Position numbers and translations under genes: made by a program | Notes under the pieces: model-generated | The model's input: only the letters and a program-made list of their open reading frames with translations | Told to the model about the DNA's origin: nothing | Database searches by the model: none | Shown here: positions 11,160 through 21,633 of the stretch, one piece after another | Layout of the letters: each line of letters opens with the position of its first letter | Position numbering within the stretch: the stretch's first letter is position 1 | NCBI RefSeq assembly: GCF_905171765.1 | Contig: NC_053392.1 | Span: 338,675,010 to 338,739,009 of the forward strand | Reading direction: 5' to 3' | Source of the DNA: Bufo bufo | Taxonomy: Eukaryota; Chordata; Amphibia; Anura; Bufonidae | DNA length: 64,000 nt

Positions 11160-11954
11160 ATAGTTTGTAATTCTGCAATATTGAATCATCACAAAAAATT
11201 CTGCCACTTTCTGAATGCTTTGTCATCGTTTATCCCTGACCTTTTATTCATTTACACCAGCCGACTGTTTCAATTGCTCAGAAACCAGCAAAACCAAATG
11301 AATATTAACCACTATACACAGGACCAACACAGCTGCTGCACTAGCGTAAATTGTGGTAACCTGAGATGATGCTAAATTGTTTCTAAGACTATTGCAGATC
11401 CATCAATAGATTGTGCATCCCTATTGGTGAATCTGTTGCATAGTGCACTGAAGGAGAGACTGGTGCACTGCTCATCTGCTGCACTGGTATAAGTCTACCT
11501 CATTACTACAATGCTAGAATGTGCTATAACAATATAAGCAGCGGGTCATTTTCTGTTGCCATAAAGTGTGTGAGGTAGCTGAGCAACTGAAAACATCCAT
11601 TATTTATGAGGACAGCAGAACATTTGCTCTTCTATTATATCTAAAGCCATCTTGTGTTTTCATAGCTGTTCAGAGGTTGTAGTTTACAGCAATTATTACA
11701 GTGAATTTGGTGCTTTATGCCCAAGGGAGCTGATATGAACAACTCTACCATGACAACTGAAGGCAAGTATCCAAGATGCAAAGATGAAAATATTACTGTA
11801 CAAACTCTTCCCTATGTCAAACTAGCCTCTGTACACTCATCTACTAAAAAAGAATGCACCAAGAAGGAATTGTTGAAATCAAATAAAACTATGTATGTGA
11901 ATGCAATGATGATAGGGATTACAATATTGCAGCGAAATGATGATTGGGGAAAAT
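11160..11954. other. Intron 12 part, nothing recognised
   Basis: No repeat ends, RNA gene or coding signal was seen on either strand. Confidence 0.45.
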
Positions 11955-12880
11955 AGTACAACTGAAAGGAGGCTCTAGTACCCTGTTAGGTTGCCTCTAG
12001 CCTGGATACAAGATGAGATACGGTTGGACATGGAGGCATACAGGTTCTGTATGGTATCCTTAGGCACATTTGACCACAGATGTTGCAGCTGGGCCTGTAG
12101 ACCCTGCACACTTATAGGTTACTGAAACTGGTGTCCCAGCTGGTCCCATAAATGGCTGATTGGTGATAAATCTGGCGACCAGGCAGGAAGTGTTGCATTC
12201 TGGCAGAGTATTTTCTAGGAAACCCTTGCTGTGAGTGGATGAGCATTATCCGGCAGAAAAATACCAGTTGGAAGCCCTGCCATGAGAGGCAACACGTGCA
12301 CAGGATGTCCTTTCATGTCACTAACTACCAGGGGTGACCACCAGTCCTATGCGATGGCTTCCCAGATCATCACACCAGTAGTTGGGACAGTGTGTCACTC
12401 CACAGCAAAAGCAGGATTGAAGCCCTCACCACAAGGGCTCCATACTCAAAGTCGACTGTTGTTGGATCCCAAACAGAACCGTGCTAAGACAATATGGTTC
12501 CAGTTGATGGCAGACCAGGTTTCTCTTTGACGGCACCACTCACCACTGCAAACGAAGGCTATGTTGGCTGGCTGTCAATGGCAGGACACATAATGGCAGC
12601 TGAGGCGCCAGATTTCCTTCTGCTCAGCACCTGGAAAAGGTCGGGGCAGAGACAGGCCTGGCAGTAACACCGGTGTAGTGTACAATGAAACTGTAGGAAC
12701 TGCTCATGCTTGTTGACGGATCAAATGATCCTCACTAGTGGTGATCTGTCTGGGCCAATATAGAGCCTGTTCGCCGTTTGTCTGTTCCACTTACATTAAC
12801 CACAACTTCCAACCCCTCCTAACAGCTGTGAGCTGTGTGCTGGTGGTCATACCTGATCAGTCATTCTTTTCTCACAGCCA
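11955..12880 (-). pseudogene. Decayed Tc1-like transposase
   Basis: On the minus strand a Tc1-like catalytic domain can be followed in several frames: a VMIWEAIA block near 12365, LPDNAHP near 12255 (second catalytic Asp region), WSPDLSPI followed by LWDQLG near 12150-12190, and the C-terminal IQARGN near 12000. Stops and frameshifts break it. It belongs to a different Tc1-like lineage from the elements at 838 and 57491. No clear TIRs were found. Confidence 0.75.
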
Positions 12881-13055
12881 GGTCTCTGCATAGTAATTCT
12901 CTGTTCAATGCAGTGTAGCCAATAGAAATAGCTTTCCACCCTGTGTCTACCCCACAGAAGCTAATACAAATGTATCACTTCCCTGCAGATAGCAATTTCG
13001 ATTAGCTGCTGTGCAGTGAACAGAGGATGACTATGTAGAGACATGATTGTTGGTA

Positions 13056-13492
13056 CTTACCCATGTTTATCTTGCTGCAATTGTGGTAATGTTCTTAAAG
13101 GAGACCACTTCTTTCATCCGTATAGCGGTAAAAAATATAAAATCAATGGCTATTACACCTGCAGGTCACGCGATGTGATATATGCCATTCAGTGTCCCTG
13201 TAGCCTCACCTATGTGGGTGAGACTACTATGGAAGTTAGAGAGCGCATTAATAAACACAAAAGCACTATACGCAAGAAGAACATGGATAAACCAGTTGCG
13301 AAACATTTTGTCGAAGCAGGACACTCAGTCAACCAACTTCGCTTTAGGGTTATAGACAGTGTGGGTTTCTTACGGAGAGGGGGGGATAAGGATGCGATAT
13401 TGAGAAAAAAGGAACTCAAATGGATCTATACGCTGAGGTCCTTACAACCATTTGGACTCAATCTTGAGTTCAATGTGGCAGGAATCAGCTAG
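13056..13492 (+). CDS. PLE GIY-YIG endonuclease domain (3' part of ORF)
   Basis: The frame is uninterrupted to the TAG at 13490-13492. An ATG at 13043 lies in the target duplication, so that start is not the element's own. Visible features are a CxxCC-x-C cluster near the start (possible zinc-binding linker), the GIY-YIG core IYAIQC...YVGET, an Arg-rich helix VRERINKHKS, a conserved His/Glu region FVEAGHS, and ELKWIYTLRS near the C-terminus where the catalytic Glu lies in this fold. In intact Penelope-like elements this domain follows the reverse transcriptase and nicks target DNA. Here it lacks its polymerase and is a truncated copy, but the remaining frame has not decayed, suggesting a fairly recent insertion. 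Confidence 0.8.
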
Positions 13493-13889
13493 ACTCTCAT
13501 CTGTTATACTATATGGTTTTTTTATGTGCTTGAAAATTATTTGAATATACCACAATGAATAGTTCCATGATTATTGATATATACCTATCTGGTCACCAGT
13601 CTTAATTGACAGGTTATCTGACATGATGATCCTTTCATGATAATGCTATATGTCATTTTCATTTGCTTTATGCTTTTGTATCCTTATTTACTATTTTATG
13701 TGAACGCCAGTGTGGGGATCGCGTCTATACATTGACATGATGACTTTTCCTTAAACTGAGTTACGCTGCACATTATATCTTTATTATGTGTCAGTGTATC
13801 TTTTAGTATACGTCCTGCACGCTGTTTGTTTACCTTAGCGGTGCGGATTGGTGGCTATGTTGCCTCCCCTGTCACGCGTTAGTCTGTCA

Positions 13890-14100
13890 CGTCATAAGTA
13901 GGTGCGGCTTTGTGACGTAAGCCGGCCGCCCTCTGATGACCCTTACGGACTTGCGCTGTGTGAACGTTGGGACGCTAGCCACCACGCTTTTGTTCACGTC
14001 ATAGGTGGTTGCGGCGTCGCTTTGTATGTGCCGCTCTCTGATGACACGTATGGACATGCGCTCTCTCTACCTCGAGACGCCAGCCGCCAAGTGGATGTCT
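13890..14100. repeat. Two ~105-bp repeats in the PLE 3' UTR
   Basis: GTCACGTCATAAGTAGGTGCGGC ... CTCTGATGACCCTTACGGAC recurs as GTTCACGTCATAGGTGGTTGCGGC ... CTCTGATGACACGTATGGAC, giving two diverged direct repeats that are GC-rich compared with the flanks. Confidence 0.6.
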
Positions 14101-14649
14101 ACACGCTATAACCCCACACAGGTGAATGTGTGGTTACAACTGATACGTACTTGAAACAGCTGATTAATGTGATTCATTAGCATGGTGATCTCATGTTAGG
14201 TAGGTGTGACATATAGCATCACGATCGATTGGATCGTTATAATTGTGGGTGGTACCAGTATTTTGGATTTATATACTGTGTTTTTAGTTGTAAAATATGC
14301 TTGACAAAGGCTATTCCTAGCCGAAACATTGCTGCTGTTTTTATGCTATGTTGTGAGGTGATCGACTTAATAAAGAAGAATTGCTGGATATGCTGCTGTG
14401 GCCTTTTACTTTTTCTACATGATTGTTGGTAGAGTGACTGAGCATGCAGGACAAACTATTAGATGAGCGTTAACACTGCTATACACTTTGAACCCAGGTG
14501 GCCCCATGTACTGGAAGTATGTGTGGTAACTCTTCAATGGATCATAAATGTATATGACACATATGTTTCATGTTTTTATATTTGTAAAATCAATATGAAT
14601 TGATTACCACAACTGACATTAAGCACCTATTCACAGAATAGGTTCCGTG

Positions 14650-14912
14650 CAAGTTTGAAGTTTTACATTTTAGCAAATGTTCTCCAAGATGTTTGAAACA
14701 ACCACCCTGTCGAGTTCCTTCAAAAACTTTAGGCAAGTGTTCCAAGAAGAATCAATGCTGTTTTGAAAGCAAAGGGTGGCCACACTAAATACTGATTTGA
14801 TTTAGATTTCTCTTTAGTTTATTCACTTTTCATGTTGTTATCTGATAAAAATAAACTAAGACTTCTATTTTTGAAAGCATTCTTTCCACACCTGCCTAAA
14901 AATGTTGTGCAA
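14650..14912 (+). pseudogene. 3' remnant of a Tc1-like element
   Basis: The first half reads, in broken frames, as the transposase C-terminus (VFQEESMLF, then KGGHTKY-like codons near 14775). The second half ends CATTCTTTCCACACCTGCC, which resembles the tail of fish and frog Tc1-like elements. The 5' part is missing. Confidence 0.55.
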
Positions 14913-14977
14913 TACATGCATACATAGATACACACACACACGCATTCTTACAATATGATGGATATGTCCTACTTTTT

Positions 14978-15195
14978 CACTTCATGGACAGATTTTAGAC
15001 AGTCTGTTTATACCACTTAATAGGTGGCTTCCATAATGCCAGAATTTTTTGGTGCATTGTAAGCCCATCCCCTTTCTGGTAGGCCACACCCCTTTCCTAC
15101 TAAGCCTTTTAACTGAGATAGCACTCTGACAAAATTGCACCAGAATTCTGGCACATTTTGATAAGTATATCTCTATAGCATTATGTAAACTGTTT
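14978..15195. repeat. Dispersed repeat of the 'non-reactive' MITE type, degraded
   Basis: Contains CCAGAATTCTGGCACATTTTGATAAGT and GGCCACACCCCTTTCC. Related blocks in opposite orientation occur at 38390-38660. The ends are not clear and there is no coding capacity. Confidence 0.45.
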
Positions 15196-15350
15196 GTAAG
15201 AGTCGAGAGCACACAAATTAGTTTTCATGAAAATCCATAGACAGTGACAGCTAAAGAGCGAGAAGACCTACCTACCCAATGTTGCCTGCCAGAACTTCTG
15301 TTAGTTAAGACAGGGGGTAAGACACAACATCATACCCCATTCCTAAAACT

Positions 15351-15785
15351 TTAAAGAGCATCTGTCAGCAGTTTTGTACCTGTGAAACTGGCTGAGCTGT
15401 TACATGTGCACTTGGCAGCTGAAGGCAACTGTGTTAGTCACTTGTTCATATGTGCCCGCATTGCTGAGAAAAACAATGTTTTAATATATGCAACTGAGTT
15501 TCTAGTTGCAACGGGAGCGTTGCCGTTCGACCTAGAGGCTCTGCTCTCTCTGCAACTGCCACGCCATCTGCACTTTGATTGACAGTGCCAGGTGTTAAGA
15601 CATTTACAATGCCTGACCCCATCAATCTAAGTGAAGAAGGCACAGCAGTTGCAAAGAGAGCAAGGCCTCTAGGTGTAACGGCAACTCCTCCATTGCTCCT
15701 AGAGGCTCATTTGCATATCTGAAAACTTCATATTTCTAAGCAATGCAGGCACCTCTGAACATGGGTTCTAAGGACTGGGAAGAAA
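15351..15785. mobile_element. T2-like MITE, second copy of the 4371 type
   Basis: Starts TTAAAGAGCATCTGTCAGCAG and shares GCACTTGGCAGCTGAAGGCA and CATATGTGCCCGCATTGCTGAG with 4371-4796. The right end has decayed, and the interior has one extra stretch (near 15580-15650). Confidence 0.65.
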
Positions 15786-15895
15786 AGGAGTTGTCGACAC
15801 AAACTGATACTTATATATATAATGTGCTAAACACAATTTACCAAACAAAAGTATTTAAAGGGCCTGTAACACTGATCACAGTAATACATCTGTAC

Positions 15896-16147
15896 CTGAT
15901 AATCAGAAGGCATTAGAGAGGGGCCCCCAGAATTAGCAGCTGAAGGCCCCATTCGTGGTTTCTTGTTTGGGGGTCCTGGGTTAAGACTAGAGTCTTGGCT
16001 GTGTTGGAGTGCTGCTGCTGTAGTTGCTCCTGCTCCTCCTGTACCATTGGTCTGACTGCTATTCTGCTGCTGAACCTGTTGTTGCTGAGCTGCTGTCTGC
16101 TGTTGGTTTGCTGCTTGCTGCTGGTGCTGATTTTGTGCCTGTTGATT
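15896..16147 (-). CDS. cdk19: cdk19 penultimate exon (Gln-rich region)
   Basis: An 84-codon exon, phase 0 at both ends, between acceptor GTTATATCCAG and donor GTACAG. It encodes the Gln-rich segment (17 of the first 28 residues are Gln), then [29 protein letters not shown] and SGGP...MPSDYQ. The [10 protein letters not shown] and NKKPR pieces are diagnostic for CDK19 rather than CDK8 and form a basic stretch that may act as a nuclear localisation signal. The Gln run uses mixed CAG/CAA codons, so it is not a pure trinucleotide repeat. The region is expected to be disordered, C-terminal to the kinase fold. Confidence 0.95.
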
Positions 16148-16239
16148 CTGGATATAACAAAAGTCATATAAATGTACATGAAGGCACAGGCACAGTTGCC
16201 CAGTGAGTTTGACATATGTCTGGAGGACCGAACCACAGC

Positions 16240-16687
16240 TTAAAGGGAACCTGTCATCAACTTTATGCTGACCTCACTTAGGGCATCATAAAATAGTGAC
16301 AGAAATGCTGATTTCAGCAGTGTGTCACTCACCATTGCAGCACAGGCCTTGAAAGGAGTCAAATCTACCCGAGAAGAGTCATGGGTATTCATAATCTCCT
16401 GCTCTCCCCGCCCATCTGCTGATGATTGGCAGTTCTCTCCTAGAGAGTAGAAGCCTGTCAATCATCAGCGGGTGGGCGGGGAGAGCAGGAATTCATGAAT
16501 AACCATGACTCTTCTCAGGTGGCCGTGACTCTTTTCCAGGCCTAGTCTGCAATGATTGTCAAGTTAGTTCTCGGCAACCACTTACTTTTAACTAATAAAT
16601 GACAGACCGCTAAAATCAACTCACCTGTCTCTACTTTATGCTGCCGTCCGTATAGGCAGCATAAAGTTGATGACATATTCCCTTTAA
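16240..16687. mobile_element. T2-like palindromic MITE
   Basis: Starts TTAAAGGGAACCTGTCATCA and ends TGATGACATATTCCCTTTAA, with TTAA at both ends. Arms share AACTTTATGCTG / CAGCATAAAGTT and the inverted blocks CTCCCCGCCCATC / GGTGGGCGGGGAG. Starts 92 bp from the cdk19 exon at 15896-16147, on its acceptor side. Confidence 0.78.
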
Positions 16688-16852
16688 GCCAGTTGGAGAC
16701 AGTTTTGACCTTTACGACATGGTGATTTTTTTTTTTTTTTTTCATCTCATTTTTTTATTTTCCATTAATGTAGCCGCATACGTTTTTTTTTTTTTTGTGG
16801 TGTGAGCTGTATATTTTTACTTCTTCCGGACACAGGCGTACCTGGTACTTAA

Positions 16853-17670
16853 GGACACAGGGCGTACCTGTACGCCCTGTGTATTTTCGATCACTGCCGT
16901 GCGGCTGGCGGTGATCGGGGGCCGGTGCCTGCTCAAATCATTGAGCAGGCACCTAGGCTAAATGCGCGGGGGGGTCCCGTGACCCCCCCCATGTCAGCGA
17001 TCGCAGCAAACCGCAGGTCAATTCAGACCTGCTGTTTGCTGCGCTTTCTGCAGTTTCTGATCCCCGCGGTCCCTGACCGCGGGGATCAGAAACTTTAGTA
17101 TTCCTAAAATATATCTTTATCTCCCCCCCCCCTGCACCCCTAATTGATTTTATCCCGGTGGGAGGTGCAGGGGGAGGGTTGCGGGCAGTGTGGGAGGCGG
17201 AGGGTGCGGTCCCCCCCCCGCCTCCCCTTGAATAATCGTTGGTGGCCAGTGGGTATACCAGAGTGTCAGCACATTGCTGACACCCTGGTATAAACGGCTG
17301 ACATCTGTGATATGGACCATATGGACCGCTGTATGGAAGAGGTTAACAGTCAGGGAGCTCCCTCCCTCTCCCATCGGGGGCTGCTGTGCCTTTGCAGCCC
17401 CCCGATGGGAGAGGGAGAGAGCCCCCAGACAGATCCCCTCCTTACCCTTCCCCGTCTGCGCAGTTGTGGCAGACGGGGAAGGTTCCCATGGCAACAGGAC
17501 GCCTTCTCAGGCATCCTGCTGTCCATGGTGCTGAACAGATCTGTGCTCAAGGCATAGATCTGTTCAGACAAAGTGTAAGTAAAATACAGTACAAAACACT
17601 ATATAGTGTACTGTACTGTATTATACAGACATCAGACCCACTGGATCTTCCAGAACCAAGTGGGTCTGGG
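16853..17670. repeat. Row of about nine consecutive hairpins
   Basis: Successive short inverted repeats follow each other: CAGGGCGTACCTGTACGCCCTG, GCCTGCTCAA...TTGAGCAGGC, GGGGGGTCCCGTGACCCCCC, GCAGCAAACCGCAGGTC...GACCTGCTGTTTGCTGC, CTGATCCCCGCGGTC...GACCGCGGGGATCAG, a long arm pair with CTCCCATCGGGGG / CCCCCGATGGGAG, CCTTCCCCGTCTG...CAGACGGGGAAGG, AACAGATCTGTG...CATAGATCTGTT and AGACCCACTGG...CCAAGTGGGTCT. No coding signal is visible. Confidence 0.75.
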
Positions 17671-17739
17671 TAAAAAAAAAAGTGAAAAAAAGTTAAAAAA
17701 AAAATGTAAAAATCAAAAAACACATTTATCACTGATTAA

Positions 17740-18280
17740 CCACCTCAGCCCCCAGTGCTTAAACACCCTGAAAGACCAGGCCACTTTTTATACTTCTGAC
17801 CTACACTACTTTCACCGTTTATTGCTCGGTCATGCAACTTACCACCCAAATGAATTTTACCTCCTTTTCTTCTCACTAATAGAGCTTTCATTTGGTGGTA
17901 TTTCATTGCTGCTGACATTTTTCCTTTTTTTGTTATTAATCGAAATTTAACGATTTTTTTGCAAAAAAATGACATTTTTCACTTTCAGTTGTCAAATTTT
18001 GCAGAAAAAAACGAGATCCATATATAAATTTTGCTCTAAATTTATTGTTCTACATGTCTTTGATTAAAAAAAAATGTTTGGGTAAAAAAAAAATGGTTTG
18101 GGTAAAAGTTATAGCGTTTACAAACTATTGTACAAAAATGTGAATTTCCGCTTTTTGAAGCAGCTCTGACTTTCTGAGCACCTGTCATGTTTCCTGAGGT
18201 TCTACAATGACCAGACAGTACAAACACCCCACAAATGACCCCATTTCGGAAAGTACACACCCTAAGGTATTCGCTGATGG
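17740..18280. other. piggyBac left subterminal region
   Basis: Non-coding, AT-rich sequence with TTTGGTGGTATTTCATTGCTG and several A or T runs. No gene is supported; short frames here are spurious. Confidence 0.55.
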
Positions 18281-20790
18281 GCATAGTGAGTTCATAGAAC
18301 TTTTTATTTTTTGTCACAAGTTAGCGGAAAATGATGATTTTTTTTTTTTTTTCTTACAAAGTCTCATATTCCACTAACTTGTGACAAAAAATAAAAAGTT
18401 CTATGAACTCACTATGCCCATCAGCGAATACCTTGGGGTCTCTTCTCTCCAAAATGGGGTCACTTGTGGGGTAGTTATACTGCCCTGGCATTCTAGGGGC
18501 CCAAATGTGTGGTAAGGAGTTTGAAATCAAATTCTGTAAAAAATGACCTGTGAAATCCGAAAGGTGCTCTTTGGAATATGGGCCCCTTTGCCCACCTAGG
18601 CTGCAAAAAAGTGTCACACATCTGGTATCTCCGTACTCAGGAGAAGGTGGGGAATGTGTTTTGGGGTGTCATTTTACATATACCCATGCTGGGTGAGAGA
18701 AATATCTTGGCAAAAGACAACTTTTCCCATTTTTTTATACAAAGTTGGCATTTGACCAAGATATTTATCTCACCCAGCATGGAAATGTAAAAAGACACCC
18801 CAAAACACATTCCTCAACTTCTCCTGAGTACGGAGATACCAGATGTGTGACACTTTTTTGCAGCCTAGGTGGGCAAAGGGGCCCATATTCCAAAGAGCAC
18901 CTTTCGGATTTCACAGGTAATTTTTTACAGAATTTGATTTCAAACTCCTTACCACACATTTGGGCCCCTAGAATGCCAGGGCAGTATAACTACCCCACAA
19001 GTGACCCCATTTTGGAAAGAAGACACCCCAAGGTATTCGCTGATGGGCATACTGAGTTCATGGAAGTTTTTATTTTTTGTCACAAGTTAGTGGAATATGA
19101 GACTTTGTATGAAAAAAAAAAAAAAAAAAATCATCATTTTCCACTAACTTGTGACAAAAAATAAAAAATTCTAGGAACTCGCCATGCCCCTCACGGAATA
19201 CCTTGGGGTGTCTTCTTTCCAAAATGGGGTCACTTGTGGGGTAGTTATACTGCCCTGGCATTCTAGGGGCCCAAATGTGTGGTAAGGAGTTTGAAATCAA
19301 ATTCTGTAAAAAATGACCTGTGAAATCCGAAAGGTGCTCTTTGGAATATGGGCCCCTTTGCCCACCTAGGCTGCAAAAAAGTGTCACACATCTGGTATCT
19401 CCGTACTCAGGAGAAGTTGAGGAATGTGTTTTGGGGTGTCTTTTTACATATACCCATGCTGGGTGAGATAAATATCTTGGTCAAATGCCAACTTTGTATA
19501 AAAAAATGGGAAAAGTTGTCTTTTGCCAAGATATTTCTCTCACCCAGCATGGGTATATGTAAAATAACACCCCAAAACACATTCCCCACCTTCTCCTGAG
19601 TACAGAGATACCAGATGTGTGACACTTTTTTGCAGCCTAGGTGGGCAAAGGGGCCCATATTCCAAAGAGCACCTTTCGGATTTCACAGGTCATTTTTTAC
19701 AGAATTTGATTTCAAACTCCTTACCACACATTTGGGCCCCTAGAATGCCAGGGCAGTATAACTACCCCACAAGTGACCCCATTTTGGAAAGAAGAGACCC
19801 CAAGGTATTCGGTGATGGGCATAGTGAGTTCATGGAAGTTTTTATTTTTTGTCACAAGTTAGTGGAATATGAGACTTTGTATGAAAAAAAAAAAATAAAA
19901 AATCATCATTTTCCACTAACTTGTGACAAAAAATAAAAAATTCTAGGAACTTGCCATGCCCCTCACGGAATACCTTGGGGTGTCTTCTTTCCAAAATGGG
20001 GTCACTTGTGGGGTAGTTATACTGCCCTGGCATTTTCCAGGGGCCCTAATGTGTGGTAAGTAGGTAAATGACCTGTGAAATCCGAAAGGTGCTCTTTGGA
20101 ATGTGGGCCCCTTTGCCCACCTAGGCTGCAAAAAAGTGTCACACATCTGGTATCTCCGTACTCAGGAGAAGGTGGGGAATGTGTTTTGGGGTGTCATTTT
20201 ACATATACCCATGCTGGGTGAGAGAAATATCTTGGCAAAAGACAACTTTTCCCATTTTTTTATACAAAGTTGGCATTTGACCAAGATATTTATCTCACCC
20301 AGCATGGGTATATGTAAAAAGACACCCCAAAACACATTCCTCAACTTCTCCTGAATACAGAGATACCAGATGTGTGACACTTTTTTGCAGCCTAGGTGGG
20401 CAAAGGTGCCCAAATTCCTTTTAGGAGGGCATTTTTAGACATTTGGATACCAGACTTCTTCTCACGCTTTGGGGCCCCTAAAATGCCAGGGCAGTATAAA
20501 TACCCCACATGTGACCCCATTTTGGAAAGAAGACACCCCAAGGTATTCAATGAGGGGCATGGCGAGTTCATAGAAAAAAAAAAATTTTGGCACAAGTTAG
20601 CGGAAATTGATTTTTTTGATTTTGTTCTCACAAAGTCTCCCTTTCCGCTAACTTGGGACAAAAATTTCAATCTTTCATGGACTCAATATGCCCCTCAGGG
20701 AATACCTTGGGGTGTCTTCTTTCCAAAGTGGTGTTATTTGTGGGGTGTTTGTACTGCCCTGGCATTTGAGGGTCTCCGCAATCATTACAT
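18280..20790. repeat. Array of ~320-bp repeats in alternating orientation
   Basis: Seven copies of one core (marked by AGGCTGCAAAAAAGTGTCACA, ATGCCAGGGCAGTATAACTA and AATGGGGTCACTTGTGGGG, or their inverses) alternate in direction. Neighbouring copies are joined at two kinds of hinge: one with CACTAACTTGTGACAAAAAA against its inverse (near 18350, 19115, 19885, 20610) and one with CTCACCCAGCATG against its inverse (near 18735, 19500, 20255). Hinge spacing is about 380 bp. Copies 1-5 look very similar; the last two have diverged. The matching open frames in each copy simply follow the repeat and do not look like genes. Confidence 0.85.
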
Positions 20791-21633
20791 GTATGCCCAG
20801 CATTAGGAGTTTCTGCTATTCTCCTTATATTGAGCATACAGGTAATGAGATTTTTTTTTTTTCCGTTCAGCCTCTGGGCTGAAAGAAAAAAATGAACGGC
20901 ACAGATTTCTTCATTCGCATCGATCAATGTGGATGAAAAAATCTCTGCCAAAAAAAGAAAAAGGAGGGGAAAGGCGTCTGCCAGGACATAGGAGCTCCGC
21001 CCAACATCCATACCCACTTAGCTCGTATGCCCTAGCAAACCCGATTTCTCCATTCACATCAATCGATGTGGATGAATAAATCATTGCCGGGATTTTTTTT
21101 TTTTTTTATATATACAAAGTGTTTGCCAAAGTATATGAACACCGCCACCTCCTCAGCTCATATGCCTCGGCAAACGTATCTTTTACTGCAGAGGAGAAAT
21201 CTCGTCTTGCAGCGCCGCATACACCGACTTGCGTGTAATCTGACAGCAGCGCAATGCTTCTGTCAGAATGCACATCAGTGCTGCAGCTAGTCGATCGGTT
21301 GGTCCACCTGGAAGGTAAAAAAAACAAAACAAAAAAGAAAAAACCAGGCCGCAACGCAATAAATTTATTAACTGTTGAACGGAACATAGAAACTTTTTTT
21401 TAACTGAAAGTTTAACTTTTTTACTTACCGGTAATTTTTTTTTTGTTTAGTTTTTTTTTACCTTTATAGAACAAACCTCTCCTTCCCCATGGGACAATGT
21501 GCAAAGCGCAAATCGCCCAAAGATGTGGCGAAGTACGTTATGCACTTTATCCCAGGTGAAAGGAGAGGTTTGCAGCAGCTGTGAGTAAAAGGGCCCTAAT
21601 AGCCCTGTGTGCCTGTCCTGTGAGATGCAATCC
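20791..21633. other. piggyBac region 3' of the transposase
   Basis: Non-coding. Two diverged copies of a block with CATCGATCAATGTGGATGAA and CATCAATCGATGTGGATGAA lie at about 20905-20950 and 21041-21090. Runs of T are frequent. Confidence 0.5.
21364..21369 (-). terminator. Candidate polyadenylation signal of the piggyBac gene
   Basis: Reads AATAAA on the minus strand, about 265 bp after the transposase stop codon. No other support. Confidence 0.35.

Larger units (their letters stand above)
13056..14416 (+). mobile_element. 5'-truncated Penelope-like element (PLE)
   Basis: The insert lies between two copies of the 15-bp sequence ACATGATTGTTGGTA (13041-13055 and 14417-14431), which is the target duplication. 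It contains the end of a GIY-YIG reading frame, a ~920-bp 3' UTR and, near 14303-14370, GACAAAGGCTATTCCTAGCC, GAAACATTG and AATAAAG, the usual tail layout of vertebrate Penelope elements. The reverse transcriptase part is missing. Confidence 0.82.

Noticed and set aside
18354..20413. Repeated open frames of 83-139 codons (for example beginning MTLFCSLGGQRGPYSKEH or MGPFAHLGCKKVSHIW)
   Set aside because: They occur in every copy of the alternating inverted array, on both strands and in overlapping form. They follow the repeat and have no domain or start context.
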